Assembly (NCBI GenBank): GCA_013400975.1
Contig: WBMZ01003360.1
Span: forward strand, 1-64,000
DNA length: 64,000 bases
Reading direction: 5' to 3'
Origin: Atrichornis clamosus
Taxonomy: Eukaryota; Chordata; Aves; Passeriformes; Menuridae
The notes below the pieces were generated by a model that was given only the letters and a program-made list of their open reading frames with translations, had not been told where the DNA came from and ran no database searches. The position numbers and the translations under genes were made by a program. Below are positions 12,380 through 26,473 of this stretch, one piece after another; the first letter of the stretch is position 1; the number at the start of each line of letters is the position of its first letter.

Positions 12380-15300
12380 CTCACAAGTACTCCATTAAAA
12401 TGTGGTTTGCAATTGTCTTAGACACTCTGAAATGTTTCACTTGTCAGCTTTGCCCACGGCATTAAACTTCCAGACCTGTGTTTGGAGTGGTCACAGTCAT
12501 TGCATTACTTCAGTAGAGCAACAAACAGGGTGACAGCCACATGCCAATCAGTTGGGTTGCACAGGGAGTCACAGGACAACAGTACGCTTACATCTGGTTA
12601 CAGGCAATACCACATCTCTTAGTATGACTCACCTGTTTAGTGAGGGTCATCAGCCATTTGAAAAAGAATTGTCTACCTAAAAGCATAGTTAAAACTACAC
12701 CAAGATAAGCAGTCACTCCAGATGAAAATATCTTGGCATGAAAAATGAAAATACAAGTGAGAACTGCTGAAAAAATAAGAAGGTTTTAGAAAGATATGCA
12801 AGATGTTTATGTCTAAAAGAATTTCAGATATACAAGCTGAAATTCTGAAAATGCTGCGTGCCTTTCAACTGGCTCATAATAACTGAGATAGCAGATGGTG
12901 GAAAAATGGGCTGTATGACTTCATCTGAGTTAGATCATGCCTTGCTTCTGTCAGAAGGTGGCTATCAGACTTGAAATACTGTCTGCATCTGTCACCTCCA
13001 TATACCCTACCTGAGGCTGAAGATGAAGATCTGTGTGGTTTAAATATTTACATTGGGTCCCTTTTTAGTGTTTATAATGTTAGTAGAAACTTTATTATGT
13101 GGATTGTGTCAGGACTGTAAATATTAACTTGGATATTAATAGTATTCTTATAAACACAGTAAATTGTCTTTGTTTACTTCCCTATTCAGTCTAAATTAAA
13201 AAATGTATTGTTGTAAACAACACAACAAGAAATAGATCACAGCTGATGAAGTGTCCAGTATATACACAGTTTCTTTCTGCACTTTTTTAATGACAGAAAA
13301 GAAAACCTGACATGCAATTGCACAAAACCCTCAGTCTGCTAACACCACTTACACTGAACTGATGCAAAACAATTATCAACTTTGGAGCTATAAAGCCGAT
13401 GAACCTCAGTTCAGTGGAATGTCTTATTAGTTAGTGAATGCAGCATGATCATTATAAATTATATTATGCTTAAAGATTCAATAAACAGAAGGAAAAAGGG
13501 GAAATAGAGCACTATAAGTAGAAAGTAATAGGAGTAATAGAAGAAAATAATCTCAATTATGTGATCCAGTTTCAAGAGTGAAACCTTGGTTGTTGTGGAA
13601 TAACCACTTAGAAAGAACAAAATAACATGACAGGCTCCTCATAGAATTCCTTAAAAACAGGTTCAAGTGAATCTAATAAATTCTCTCTGGTACTATTTAC
13701 CCTAGCAAATGGGCTCTGTGTTTCTATTTTAAATCCATCTTAAACATCTTTATTTTGTCCAATATGAAGTCAATACATGAATTCTGCATCTGTTCAGAAA
13801 AGAAAAAAGCTGGATCTGTCACAATTGGTGGCTGAAATTTTCACCAGATAATATGAACTATATTCACTATAGCTGGTTAACAAAAAATGTATTTATGTAT
13901 GTCTTGACCAGAGAGTAAAATGTCTCAAGATTTAGCATCAAAAGCAAAATAATTACGCATATGCATTCACAAGTTTATATTTAGCAACTTATTTTTTGCT
14001 TTTAAAAATGAGGCCAAAATATGTAGTAGGTATGTGTAGCTGTATATACCTGACAGTAATCAGCTTCAAACTACATGATGAAATCTTCCATGAAAAAAAA
14101 AAAGGCTGTTCTTAAAGTTCTTCAGAAGGGCAGAAGAAGAAAATCTTAATAAGGCAAGGGAAATATACAATGCAGATGGACAAGGTTTTAATTTTGTAAG
14201 AAGGAAGCAGAAGAAAACTGTAGCTGAAACACTGTTATGACTTGACAGCCCAAGAGCTGACCAAGGCCTGTGACTACAAAAAGGACTGCATTGGGACATT
14301 TTGCCATCAATTGAGCTGCTGCGCAATAGGGGAGATGGCAGCACACTATGTCAGGAAAAAAACCTCAAGATAAAATGTAATAATTCTATGCTGAACTGTG
14401 AATTGTTTGGGTTAGGCTACTGAAAAGTAGATGCTTGAGCACAGGGGGACCTGAGATGGGACAAGTACAGTACAATATGAGATTAATTGCAGGCAATATT
14501 CAATTATAGTGCAACCAGATTCCACAAGCAATTGCTCTTTGTTCTTAGGCAGCATCCAGATGTTACAATCATGGCTTCCTGACCCTATGCATAACACAGG
14601 CCCACAGATCTCACTTCACCTGCCCTACAATCCAGGTCAGAGTAGGATATAACAGGTAGTAGGAGTAAAAAGAGAGTATAGCTAATTTGAGTCTTTGTGG
14701 GTAATACCAAATCCATTTTAAGTTTAGTGATTTTTACTGGCCTTTACCATAGCAATATTTTCAGATTATAGTTTTGAAATATATTTTTAAAAATATAATG
14801 GCTTTTTAATATAATTTTTTAAAAGTGACTAATTACAGACCTCAGCAGTTACACACAATGCCTTACCCAGTTCGTGCAAGTGCATTATTGTCGCTGTTGA
14901 GGCGGACACGACATAACAAAGTGGACAGTGCAAAGGTTCTAGGCAAATGCCGTGTTTTAATAAACAACCGGTCTCCATTAATACATTTTTATATCTTGTC
15001 ATTTGTGCTACAAGGTTATTGGTCATCTAACTGCTACAGTATACCTATTGGCTGTTATTTAACTGCAACATTACTGACTGTGCATTGAATATAACATCAG
15101 CTCTTATGCATTTGAGAAAAACATCAGATGCATGAATGTTGTTGCATATTTCTCTCCTTGTTTTGTATTTCTTAGCTCTGTTGACAGAATATTCCCACGA
15201 CAAAATCTCACTTTCTCAGGGCTCTTTCCTTATGAATGAATAGACACTCACTCTGTCTATATCGAAGTTCGTGAGACCTTCAGACCAGCTGTCGGCCATC

Positions 15301-16199
15301 ACACATTATAGCAGTGGAAAATAGGCAAAGTTTTACTAGGGCATATGTAAAACTGTTTTTTCTATCTAAACATGTTTTTTTCTCTGTCTAAAGCTGTTAT
15401 ATTTTTGCTTTCGAGCTAAAACCATAAGACATTTTTGCACAGTGCACTACATACCTATAGCTAGTTTAGGTTTATGAAACTGAAAGTCCTGCGCAGGTTT
15501 ACAACTTTTCCAGAGGTTCACAATATCACTATGTCCTGGACAGTGTATTAAAACCTGAACTATTCTAAACATCAGAACTTTAAACAGGACACTCAAGATG
15601 GCAAAACCTATGTGTTGGTTTGGACACCTGCCTGTCATTGACAGGATCTGAGTTCAGTCATCTGCTCTTCCCTACAAGTGAGTGACAAACACAAGTCATT
15701 AGTGTCTCCAAGCAATGAAGGTTTTTGAGAATGTCCATATTCTCTCTGGCTAATCCTGCAGTATGACACTGGTGTATGGCAAGGTCCCCCAAACCTTTAA
15801 CCCCAGGGGACTCACAAACATCTCTCACCTGTGATTGAAGTCCCCGGCTGGCTTATCTTTCTTCGTACTTCTGCAGTGGTATGTTGTGACTGCTGGATAC
15901 ACAGTGATTTTGGTTAGTAGCTCTTAGGATCAGGAGTATTGTCTCCATCAGGTACGTAAGTCCACCATAGCTGGAGAGCTAGTTTTACCAAAAATAACTG
16001 GTGCATGTTGTAGACTTGGATGTATTGTTGTCAGATAATGTAATACAAATTGTTGCTCTGTGTAGAACTAGCAATACACTGGCCACTTGAAAATGGCACA
16101 CAGCTCATGATGGAGCAGTGGGTGCTGCCATCACTGCAGGGTTTGTTGCCATCACTGCAGGCAGTAATGCCCAGGAAAAAGGTAGGAAACCTTGGTCTA
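12380..16199. other. Non-coding stretch with one candidate conserved element
   Basis: No gene seen. The notable part is 14820-15110 (listed separately). Open frames here reach at most 92 codons and lack coding character. A short direct duplication (tgccatcactgcagg near 16126 and 16147) lies just outside the CR1 fragment that follows. Confidence 0.55.
14820..15110. promoter_or_regulatory. Candidate conserved non-coding element (enhancer-like)
   Basis: This ~290-base island has more CpG than its surroundings and a dense set of transcription-factor-like words. They are ATTATTGTC (14884) and AACAAAGTGG (~14914), which resemble SOX sites in opposite orientation; GCAAATGCC (octamer-like, ~14944); ATAAACAA (FOX-like, ~14960); and several TAAT homeodomain cores. 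It holds overlapping frames on both strands (87 codons plus, 65 minus), which happens when stops are depleted. It does not read as a known protein. The judgement rests on texture and motifs, not on an alignment. Confidence 0.3.
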
Positions 16200-16755
16200 A
16201 CTGAGCTTGTGACTGGAAATCAACCACACATGCAGGAGGTTCTGTTCCATGATCTTACCAGGCACTGAGGTATGACTGACTAGTGGGCATTCCCAGGGTC
16301 ATCTTTTGCACCCTCTTAAAAAATGGGCATGCTGTTTCCCTTTCCACAGTCACTGGGGTTCTCGCCTGACCGCCATGACTTTTCAAATACCCTTGGGAGT
16401 GGCTTGGCAACATCAGTTAATTATCTCAGGACTCTGGGATGCATCTCATCAGGTTCCATGGACTCAAATATATATAGGTTCATCAGGTGGTCTCAAGCCT
16501 CGTCTTATACTCCAATAGGAGGGACTTCATAGCGCCCGTTGCTGCTTTGAGATTCAGAGTCTTGAAAGATGTAGGAAGTGAGGTATCATTGAAAACTGAG
16601 GCAAAAAAAAATTTGAGTTCCTTAGCTTTATCCATGTTGGTTGTCACAATTTCTGACTTAATTATTGTTTTCTTTAATCTTCATTTTCTGGCCAAGGTAC
16701 CCATAGAAACCTTTATTGTTCTTTGCATCCCTTGTAAAATTCAGCTCATGACTTA
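16200..16755 (-). mobile_element. CR1 LINE ORF2 fragment, linker and N-terminal reverse transcriptase
   Basis: Read on the minus strand, this is the middle of CR1 ORF2, broken by stops and frameshifts. From 16755 downward there is a DAKNNKGFYGYLGQK-like stretch, which is the linker between endonuclease and RT. Then follow a DKAKEL..FFASVF-like block, a block equivalent to 'PDEMHPRVL' (near 16440), a KSWQ-like block, and finally PGNxxxS and PGKIMEQNLL-like words near 16210-16290. Those words identify the start of the CR1 reverse transcriptase domain. The catalytic palm (the xxDD box) is not present. No CR1 3' tail is attached, so this is an internal remnant of an old, longer insertion. It is a dead pseudogenic LINE fragment. 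Confidence 0.85.
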
Positions 16756-17281
16756 AAAGTTTGATGCCCAAGTCCATGAAGACACTTTGTACTGGCTTCA
16801 AAGTGAGATGAAGTTAGGAATGGACTTAGTTTTGTAATATTTGGTAGAGCCAGGTCTTTGTCTCATACATTATTCAGTCAACATAATAAAGAATAAACCA
16901 CAGAACTTTAGCTATTATCTTTTTAAAATAATTTTTGTGTATTGTCTGGAAAAAAAATTTGAAACACATATTCCAAACGCATTCTCACTGCCTTTTCTTC
17001 CAGGCTTTTCATTCTGCATTTAGAAGTAGTTGAGAATTTAGTTTTATGTTACAATGTTTTTCCCATTAGGTAGACTAAGTAATTTTGGCAATTTAAATTT
17101 CTAAGGTATTCATGTGGGCAAATGTAACATTCATTATACTTTCTGCAGTAACTTGAAAGTAGCTCTGACCATTAAATTTTGTGTTACTGAAAATTTGAAT
17201 ACAGCCTGGGACACCCTGGCTTGTCATCTTTTGTGCATGTTCTATGATTTAGAAGAGAATGTCTTTTTCCAGCGCTATCAC

Positions 17282-17414
17282 TGGGGATATTCAAGAACTG
17301 TCAGGACACAATCCTGTGCCTTGTGCTCTGGGATGACCCTGCTTGAGCAGGGAGTTTGGACCCGGTGACCCACCGTGGTCCCTTTCAACCTGACCATTTT
17401 GTGTTCCTGTGATT
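17282..17414 (+). mobile_element. CR1 LINE 3' end fragment
   Basis: Sense-orientation CR1 3' untranslated end. It runs from 'ggggatattcaagaactg' through 'gacacaatcctgtgc', 'ctctgggatgaccctgcttgagcaggg' (near 17327) and 'ggtccctttcaacctgacc' to a decayed octamer tail (attttgtgttcctgtgatt). It is 5'-truncated, as is usual for CR1. Its orientation is opposite to the ORF2 fragment 500 bases upstream, so the two are separate insertions. Confidence 0.88.
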
Positions 17415-20400
17415 ACTGAGACGGAGCTCACGGAAACTTCGGACAGAAAAGTACCACACGTGATTTACAACTAGGAAACAGGTATTTGTGCAAGCTGCTG
17501 GCATGTGTAGGTGACTGTTGTGAACAACTGAAAACATTTTTACTGGCAGTGACTACGAAATCTTGAAGTTCCGCAGTGTGACCAACTGTCCCCTTACCCG
17601 CCATCATGAAACTGTCTGGTCTCTTATGATTTGGGCTGAAATTACCTGGGGTAATATGAGAAATATCATGTAAGTGCTGCTTTTTTCTCTATATCTTCTG
17701 AAACAGTATTTTGGCTCTTTTCCCCCTGAATCTGACTTTCTAGTGTAAAGCAAAAAGCAACAAAACTGTTGAATAATGCTTTGATGTTCAATATTATGAC
17801 CCAGGTTAAACAAAGTGCAAACTTAAATGCAGAGTTAGGCATTCTGCAGAACTGAGGTAAAAAGAGCAATTAAAATTAATGAAAAATATGTATTGGGCTA
17901 ACAATATGTAAGAACTCAATACATGGCACTAGCAACAGATAAGGACATTCATAATGTTTAGAAAACAAAGCAGTCTGCAACTATTACAGGCTATTTTCAG
18001 TGAAATTAGAATTTCCTGGATGGTTGGTCTGGTTACAATTGCAATGGATCCGTCTTTTTGGCCACGACTTCTGGTGATAGAGATGTGCCATCCCTTGCCA
18101 CTCCAGGTTGTGATGCACCCAGCTAACAGAAAAACTTCCTGTCTGGGATACACTCCACAGTGTCTAGCACAGGCCAGAGTGTTTCCTCGAGTTTGCTCTC
18201 TCTGCAGCACCGTTATTAGCGCACAAACCCTATCACGCAGATAACTGACTGGTTATAGCTGAGCTGAGGAGCTCTAAACCATCACACCCTGACCTTCATC
18301 TCCACTGTGGGAAAGGCACTGTGTTACTGTAGTTACAGGCACTTGAGCCACCTGCAGACGACTTATAGCCACTGATTTTCTAACAACTGCCCTCCAAAGA
18401 TAATCCTCAGTCTTACAACTGTTTGTTCTGTGGTCATAAGAATTCACATCAGAGCTCACAGGGACAATTTGCATCAGGAAACCCAAAAGCAGCAAGGATA
18501 GGGGAGAACTCTGGTTCTGTGGTTTTCATTCAGCAAGTACAACACACCTCAGATATTTCAGTTTCTTCAATCTATCTCATGTCAGTGTTGAAATCTAGGA
18601 AATAATCAATACAAGTGTGGAGAGCACTTCCACTTCAAAATATCCCATTTAGATTTTTCAAAAAAAAATTTCCCAGATTTTTTCACTATAAACAGAAGTT
18701 CTATGAATGTCTTCTTATTAAAAAAAAAGAAAAAAGACACCAAATATAGAGGGCAAAATAGGAAAAATATTGCTTTCTATTGTTAGATTAAAATTGGGTT
18801 TGAATTACCTCTTCACAAAAATTATTACTTTTTTTTCTATTTGAAATTGGAAAGAAAAAAATCACTTTAAATCCTAATGGAACTGGGAAAACTTGTCTGA
18901 AGTAGCTGAATGCATCATTCTCTTGTAGATGAGATGCAAAAAAATTTAGGAAATATCCCTGTTTCCTAACCAAAGAAACTAGGAGTGATCAGATGAATAG
19001 AGAAAATGATCACTTTGTTATAAGCCTGAGTGGGAGCAGGACAAAGGTTCACACTAGATATTACAGAAGTGAAAGGCTACTATCTTCTGCCCCGATGGGG
19101 AATTGTATTCACACTTGACTGATCTCTTAGCGTAATCTACAAACACTGAGTATTTCAAATATCATACTGTGTAGGGAGCTGTTATTCTTCCCGTTGGCTT
19201 TACAGATTGCTTGTTAGACTGGCCTGAGAGGTCAAACAACTTGCATAAGGTCATGGAAGAAAAAAGAGTGTTTCACTGCAGTTTTAGCTTACAGTCCAGT
19301 GCTCAGAAAACCAAACTATTTTCTTATCAACATAATATATTTGGGGTTTTTTTAACATATCTCAAAAAAGAATGGAAGAAAAAACACCTGTTATTTAAGA
19401 GCCAGCCTCTAAATGAAAAAGATATCACTTTTGTACGTGTCTGTTCATATATTTTCTCTCTTCTAGTATTTATACTTTAAAATGTCTGTTTGAATACTGT
19501 GAGACTATAATATTTACATTAGTGTCAGGTGTGATGCACTAAGGTGCTATGATGGAATAAGAAAGGCACTAAATGCTCCTGTTGTTTTGACATAGCCCAT
19601 TTGCAGGAGACCAATCTACTGCTTCATCCACATTTGAGTGAAAATGAGGCAGAGCTCGCAACAGCAGAGGAAGGAATATAGTGAAAAGATGTCACTCTTT
19701 AATCTAGCTTTCTGTTGAGTTGTTAAATCTCCTTCCATGTTTTCACATCCATAGGATTTCCCTTTGAACACTTTATCTTTTTGCAAACCTATGTCTGCAT
19801 TCCAGTGCAGCAAAAGCCACACCCATATTAAGTATCCAGCCAGTGAAGTGCAAGTACAGAACAACATTTTCATCCAAATGATCCATACAAGAACTGTCAA
19901 ACTTTCAGACACAATTTATACTGCTGTCAGTGAAAATAGAAAAGCAGAAATAAATCTCCTGTGGTTCATTTATACATGAGGAATGGAGCTGCTATGGCAC
20001 AGCAGATCTGAGTTCACAGTACCCACACTTTCATTTCCCCCTCCTCCTTATTGTGGAGAGGAAGACTGAACACTTTTGAACTGAAGAGAGTGGAGGAAAA
20101 AAACAGAATGGCAAGAAAGACAAAATAAAATATACAAAGGAGAAAAGTTATGAGTTAAGAGGAGCTACATAGACAAAATCTGTTTTGCTGGTTCACAGGA
20201 TATGTGCAGTCAGTAATGTGCCTGCTCAAGCCACATAGAGGTACTTTTAGGTCCCTTGAAACACAAACCGTTCTGTGATGTGATGATATTCTATAAGAAC
20301 ATGTACCATGTTGGGCCTACATAGCAAAATCTTGGCAGATAAAGCTAAGCTTAAAGAGTCTCCCTCAGCATCTGGGCTCCTTTGCTACTAATGTAATCTT

Positions 20401-23400
20401 TGTGTATAGGCCCTAGGCTCTTCCTGAGTTAGATGGCAGGAGTTTAGGACAAAAATGTTGGGCTGAAGTGCTGAAACTAACATTTTTACATTTAAACCTT
20501 TAGTGGATTGACCCACTTGGGACTTAAAACTTCAGAGTGACATTGAGTATGCATTAAACACAAAATGTATAATTGCACTTCTGTCCCTTTTAATATATAT
20601 TTAATGTGCTTCAGCTGCATGGCCATAAGGATTTGCATTTTTTTTCTCTGGAAGGGCTTCAGCAAAGAGCCCAGAGAACACTTGAATCCTTAATGCCCTC
20701 TTGTTCAGCAGTTTGACACAATTATGAAATGTGAAATACATCTTTGGATGTCTTCTGCACTAAGAAAGAACTAAATACAAGTTTCTCACTTCTGCATGGG
20801 TGAGCTAATAAAAAAGCTACTAATTAAGGGTAGTATAATACACACATACAAGCTACAAAAATATGGCTTCAAATGAAATGAGATGTGACAGCAACATTTT
20901 GTAAGGAACCCAAGGTAGTAAACATAGAGAATAAGCCAAGTTCACCTCCTGGACTGAATTAAAACGATTGTGTTAGAGACAAGGCTAAGCATTCCAGAGC
21001 ATGACAATAGGTCAGCTGTTTTATGCCTGCACATGAGCAGAAGCTCTGCCAGACACCTACCTGAGACAGACATTTTGAGGACCTTTCTTGTGATCATGGA
21101 GTGTACTTTAGTGGTTAACCCTTTGGTTCATTACCATCTTCTATTTTGCCAACAGGCAATATTTTGTGGACTCTGCGTTACATTTCTTTCTAAACATTTT
21201 CCTCACCCACTCAAAAAGGAATCATTTCCTGAAGTAGTTTACAATTGTCAAGAAACCCAGGAAGACATTTCCGATTATGGCTGAAACCGTCAACATAAGC
21301 TATTACACAAAACCTCAGTTCTCTGTGGCAATACTGGGATTAGTGTTTAGTTGCTTTTAGTGTGGAAATTAGAAATGTCTCTCTTAAAGCTTTATTGCCT
21401 TATACAGCAGAACACTTGCTGTACTACAGAACTTCAATTTTAAAATGTTTTTAAATGAAATATATTGAAATGTCTAGCCTACTACTCAACAAAAAGAAAA
21501 AACATTATTGACCACTTAGAAATTTAATACTTACCACAAAAAAACAATATCCTTATGGCTAAAAAAATATGATTTTAAGTGACAGTTATAAGCTGAATGG
21601 GCTTTATGTCCTCCACTCTATGAGTAAGTAGTGTCTGAACCTCTGCATATAGAACAGAAAAGTAGGAAACTTAGTAGATATAATCCTTGCTTTGCTCAAT
21701 GACAAAACATATTTATTCTGCAAATAATAAGAATCATGGCAATAACTGATTTTCAGCACCATAAATATAATCAATGTATGTTCTATTTGGCCTCAATGGA
21801 AGAGGACTACTATCTGATTATGACTTTAAAAGTTTCTAGAATATGGAAAGATGTGATAGGGAGACCCTGTATTTAATTTTCTATTTCAATTCAATAGTTA
21901 ATAGTGTTTTATGGCAACTATCATTAAAACAAATCTGTGACATAAAAATATCTGTTTTTAATACAGAAGTCTGAAGCGATGTTGTCTTTTACTATACTGG
22001 GATATTTATGTGGTTGGTTTCCTCTCAGTTCCCATGTTGTGATGCAACAGTGTTAGTTGGGGCATGCTGAGCAAAGTATCTGACTAATGACCCTTTCATT
22101 CATACTAGCTCTGCAGCTTTAAATATCCTACCAGTATACCCAGTCTGCACGATGAGCCATGAGACAATGTAATAGTTTTGTCTGTGTTTTGCATTACATC
22201 CTGCACCTAGCTCCATCTCATTCAGTGTTTTGAAAGAGTTTTTTTATGTGCTTACGGGTTCCTTCTTTCTCATCTATTTTGTATTTACTGTAATATAACT
22301 TTATCATTCATAATGAGGAGAAAATGCAAAATGCTAATGAAACCTTTAGAAGAATTAAAAGCATCCTAATTCAAATCCCTTTTCTCTATATCTCTTAGGA
22401 TCTGTCTGCATACACACTGTCTAGATAGTAAGTGTATACCACTTTAAAATATTCATGGAAAATATACATAGAAAGTAAACTAAAAAATAATTCAGATTTT
22501 GATACCTGTTAAAAAGCTAAAGAAACTCAGAAATGCAACTTTCTCCCTTCACTCCTGTAGTGTCTTCAAAGTGCTCTAAGACGTCTCTGTACACATTCGC
22601 TATTTAGTTTGTATTCACTTTCGTGTTACATTTGCTGCCAACTAAATTCCTTTTCCTAGTAGTTTGTAAACACATCTGTCCAGCAGAAAAAGGAAACCAC
22701 CAGCAGTTCATTTCACATATTTCTAACAAATGTGCAGAAAAATGTGACTTGTGTTCACTATTGATCTAGCCTGGACTTGGATGAAATACCTTTTGGCAGT
22801 GAGGGGGATACTTTCAACACACTTGCCCTCTGCCTCAATAAAAAGAAAAAAAAAAAGAATGAGAATTTTAAAGTTGACTTCATTGGTGTTTAATAAGTTC
22901 AGAGAATTGTAAAAATAAGCAGCAGCATTTTCTGTTATTAGCTAACAATTTTTACTGATTATTGTCTGCTATACAGCCCAAATTATAAATTATGTACATG
23001 TTGGGTGTAGATGACATATCCCTGTACCATGCTCATGCTGAAATAATGTTTATTCATATATCAGTAAGATTAGTACACTAAGAAATGTGATACATTTGCC
23101 AAAGAGAGAAACCACTACATGGAAATATTGAATTTCTTTGGCTGTTTGATGGTATTTTTCCTATTATTCCACTTTTCTTCTCCATCATACCAAACAATGT
23201 TAGTGAGAAAGAGAAACAGTAATAACGTTTTGATAAAGTTATGGGACAATACTCAAAGAAAGGCACCAGATTTGATAAATTTTAAAATTATTATTTTAAT
23301 ATTATTTTCAAGTACACAAACTCATCAGTATGCTTACATACTCTACATAAGACTAGAAATAAATTAGACTTCCCAAATACCAATCTATACAGGTTTAATT

Positions 23401-26400
23401 TCTTCTATACAGGTTTATTTGCTTTCAAGACTCTTTTTGTTTAAAGCAATGCATTAACTCCCAAATCAGTTTTAGCCTGTTGGGAGTGATTAAACATGTT
23501 ATATGGAATGAACGAGAGAAAGACAAAACTATACAGATCCATGAAATACAATCTTTTAAAAAAAATTATTTTAAGTAAACTAAAAAGAAGGGATGTACAA
23601 TGCATTTGGCTTTGCAGAAAGCCTTTAATTAAGTCCACTAAAATATGCCTTCACTGTATCCAAATGAATTTTGCCCATCAGTTTTCAGGGCTCAGTGCAC
23701 TGAACAGTCAAACCACTCCTCTGCATTGAAGGCACATTTTAATTAAACAAAAATACGGATTTAGTTTAATTCTTCATAAGGCCTGGAGAAGTGGGTTGAG
23801 ACAGGCAGGGCAACGTTTAGAAAGGCTATTTAGAAAAGGCTGGGCTGCTTCTGCTGCTTCTTCTTGGGGTAGCATAAAGCACAGGTGGTTACTAATGAAC
23901 TGGAGCAATGAAGGGACATAAGAACATCCCTTTCTCACAGATGCTTTAGGCTTTAAACATCCCTGCTCTTTTCCCATTTCCCTTTAGCACCCCTTCTTTT
24001 GCATACTCAAGCACTCCTATTACAAGTCATCCTTTCCAGAATCAGTACTCTGAAGAATTTTATGTCAGGACTTTTGGCAAAACTCACACTTCCTAAAGAC
24101 TGTTTTAAAACTTCCCCCAGGATGATTTTATTTCTGTCTGGAACAGTAATTTTACAATTCCCTTGTGAACGCACAATATTTCAACAAATCCAAAGGAGAT
24201 AATGTTTTCTGAATGTTTTCCTTGTGATCACAGTTTGATCTCTGGAATTTCCAGTTGCTCAAAACTGTCAGCCACAGTTTACATGAAATATCCTGTTTCA
24301 GTAAGCAGCGCATAACCAAGAACTGATCCTCCATCTCCCTTTAAACAAAACCACTATAACTTTAATTTGGGGCATACATACTTCACTAAAAAGTCAGAAC
24401 TACTTAAATATCAGGAAAGTTGTATAATGCTGCTTGGCAGTTTGAATAGATCACTGCAGATGTATCATTCTTTTAGTTGTTTATGTTATAATATATTATT
24501 TTTTCCCCTCTAACCTTAGTTAATCAGCAAGCAAAAAAGAAAATTTTGCAAACAATATATTAATACAGCAAACATTATATTAATAATGTACTTGTACCTC
24601 TCTTCTCCTTAGTAGTGAAGTAGCACTCTCTGACTTAAGTATTGCAGAGAGCTACTTTTCCTCTGTCAAAGCAACAGGAATTTTCTGAGATGACTTCATA
24701 GTTTTGCACCATCTAGTTTGGTATGAGGCACCTCCTGCCTTCCCAGCCAACCTGAATGCTGCTACAGAGGAGTTCAGCTGATCCTGATGAATGGGCAAGA
24801 GCCAGGAGGGTGGATGCAGCCGCCAGTGCCAGCAGGGAGTGCAGGATGGGAGCCAAGGAAGCTGGCAGGACACTGTGGGAAGGACACTGCTGCACACAGG
24901 GGTGACTGGATGCTGGATGCTTTCAGCTCCAACACAGGAATATCTTGTGACTAAAATGGAAAAAGAGAATTGTGATTAGTAGAGGTAGAGAATTTCCTGC
25001 AGAAAGGAATGGTTTTCAGACAATACTTAAGAAATTTTTAAAAATAAAATCAAATTTAGAAGACCCAGTTCCTGGATTTTAAGGGTTCTTGTCAGCTCAG
25101 GCTACCAAGAGCATCACACAAAGTGCAGGAGCATAGGGCACCTTGTGGGCCAGAATGGCACATGCCACCTCTGGATTTCCCACCATCTATGCCATTTTCA
25201 TGGCAAGGTTGCCACAGCCAGTAGTTGAGCAGCTTCCATGAAAGCTGTTGCAAAGCAGCATATTTTCTTGAAACGTTTCCCTGTCAATGAATTGATGTTT
25301 TTCCTGACAAAACTTGTTTCACTGATTTTTCCCTTTTTTTTTGCTAATTTTGTTTTCAAACTGATAGTATATGCTCAGTAGATCTCTGGGGTTTGGGTGT
25401 GCAGCTCCTTAACTACCACATCATGGATAAATGAGATATAAGGAAATCGGAGCCTTCTGTCCCTTTTGCAGATCTTTTACACATTTGGAAAAATCTCCAT
25501 GTTTCTCTTCAGGGTAACTCTATGCACATTCATTTTTCTAAGATGATAAAGCATCTAAGGTTTGCAGTACTGCATGGAACTACATTGACATGTTACTGAG
25601 AGACTTGGAACCATCCAAACAAACAGCTCCGGCTTTAAATGGCCGGCGTGGGAGTGTAACTCAGACCCTAAGTAATTCTGAGTACTGCCTACAGAAACAG
25701 CTCAGAATGTCTCTGTTTAGGTCCCATTAAAGTGAGTTGTTCAATTGTGGGCCTCACTTTCCAAATACAGAGGTTTTGGGAAGATCACCTAACTGAAATT
25801 ATTTGCCTGTAATCAGAATTATATTTGTTCCATATTTGTTGCAATCTTAATGGAATATAAAATGGTGAAAATAGAGGCTGGTTACTTTATTTTAGTGTAA
25901 AATATTTTGTACTGTAGAAGAAAATTACTACTGGGTGTGTTATATTAAAAGACATGGAGGCTTGAATGCATCCCATTGGCTTTTAGGCTTTAAATTAAGA
26001 GATATTTATTGAAAGTTTAGTAATCCTAAACACTGCCAGTGGAGGAAAAGGAGCAATTCGGCTCAGGTCAGATTTGTATGATAAAAAGTTTTAGATGAAT
26101 ATTCAGATAATTAAGACATTTTTATTCTAAAATACTAATAATTGAAATATGTTTATTCTAAAATACTAATAATACTCTGTTAGGGATAATGCTGTTCTGT
26201 AGCAGCACACTGAGGCAACCTTCCCTTTTGCATAAAAAAATTACGTAATTCACTTTCCTGGATCCCTGCTGAAGGGCATTTTCTTTTTTCTCTGATGATA
26301 CAGAAATCACAGATTTACAGATACCTTTTGCCCCATGTTGACACATGAATATGGCAGCAGTACCCTTCCTCTCAGGAGGCACTGTGGGTACTCCTCACCC

Positions 26401-26473
26401 CTTACGACTGCAAAACTTCTCTTTTTCTGGTGAGGCAGCCAGTGCTGCTGGGATGCCTGGCAGAAGAGCCAGG
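17415..26473. other. Nine kilobases of non-coding DNA, no gene or clear repeat
   Basis: Mostly AT-rich DNA with open frames up to 104 codons and no protein-like content. A GC-richer patch lies at ~24690-24930, where overlapping frames occur on both strands. Poly-A runs and short direct repeats occur (for example near 23383-23418 and at 26121-26173). No tRNA-like or structured RNA was recognised. Confidence 0.55.
26121..26173 (+). repeat. Short direct repeat, 22 bp, period 31
   Basis: An identical 22-base word starting TTTATTCTAAAATAC occurs at 26121-26142 and 26152-26173, separated by nine bases. It looks like a recent slippage or small tandem duplication in AT-rich DNA. Confidence 0.7.

Noticed and set aside
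14825..15088. Overlapping 87-codon (plus) and 65-codon (minus) frames taken at first as a possible conserved exon
   Set aside because: No splice sites bracket either frame and the peptides match nothing I recognise. Motif content fits a non-coding element better.
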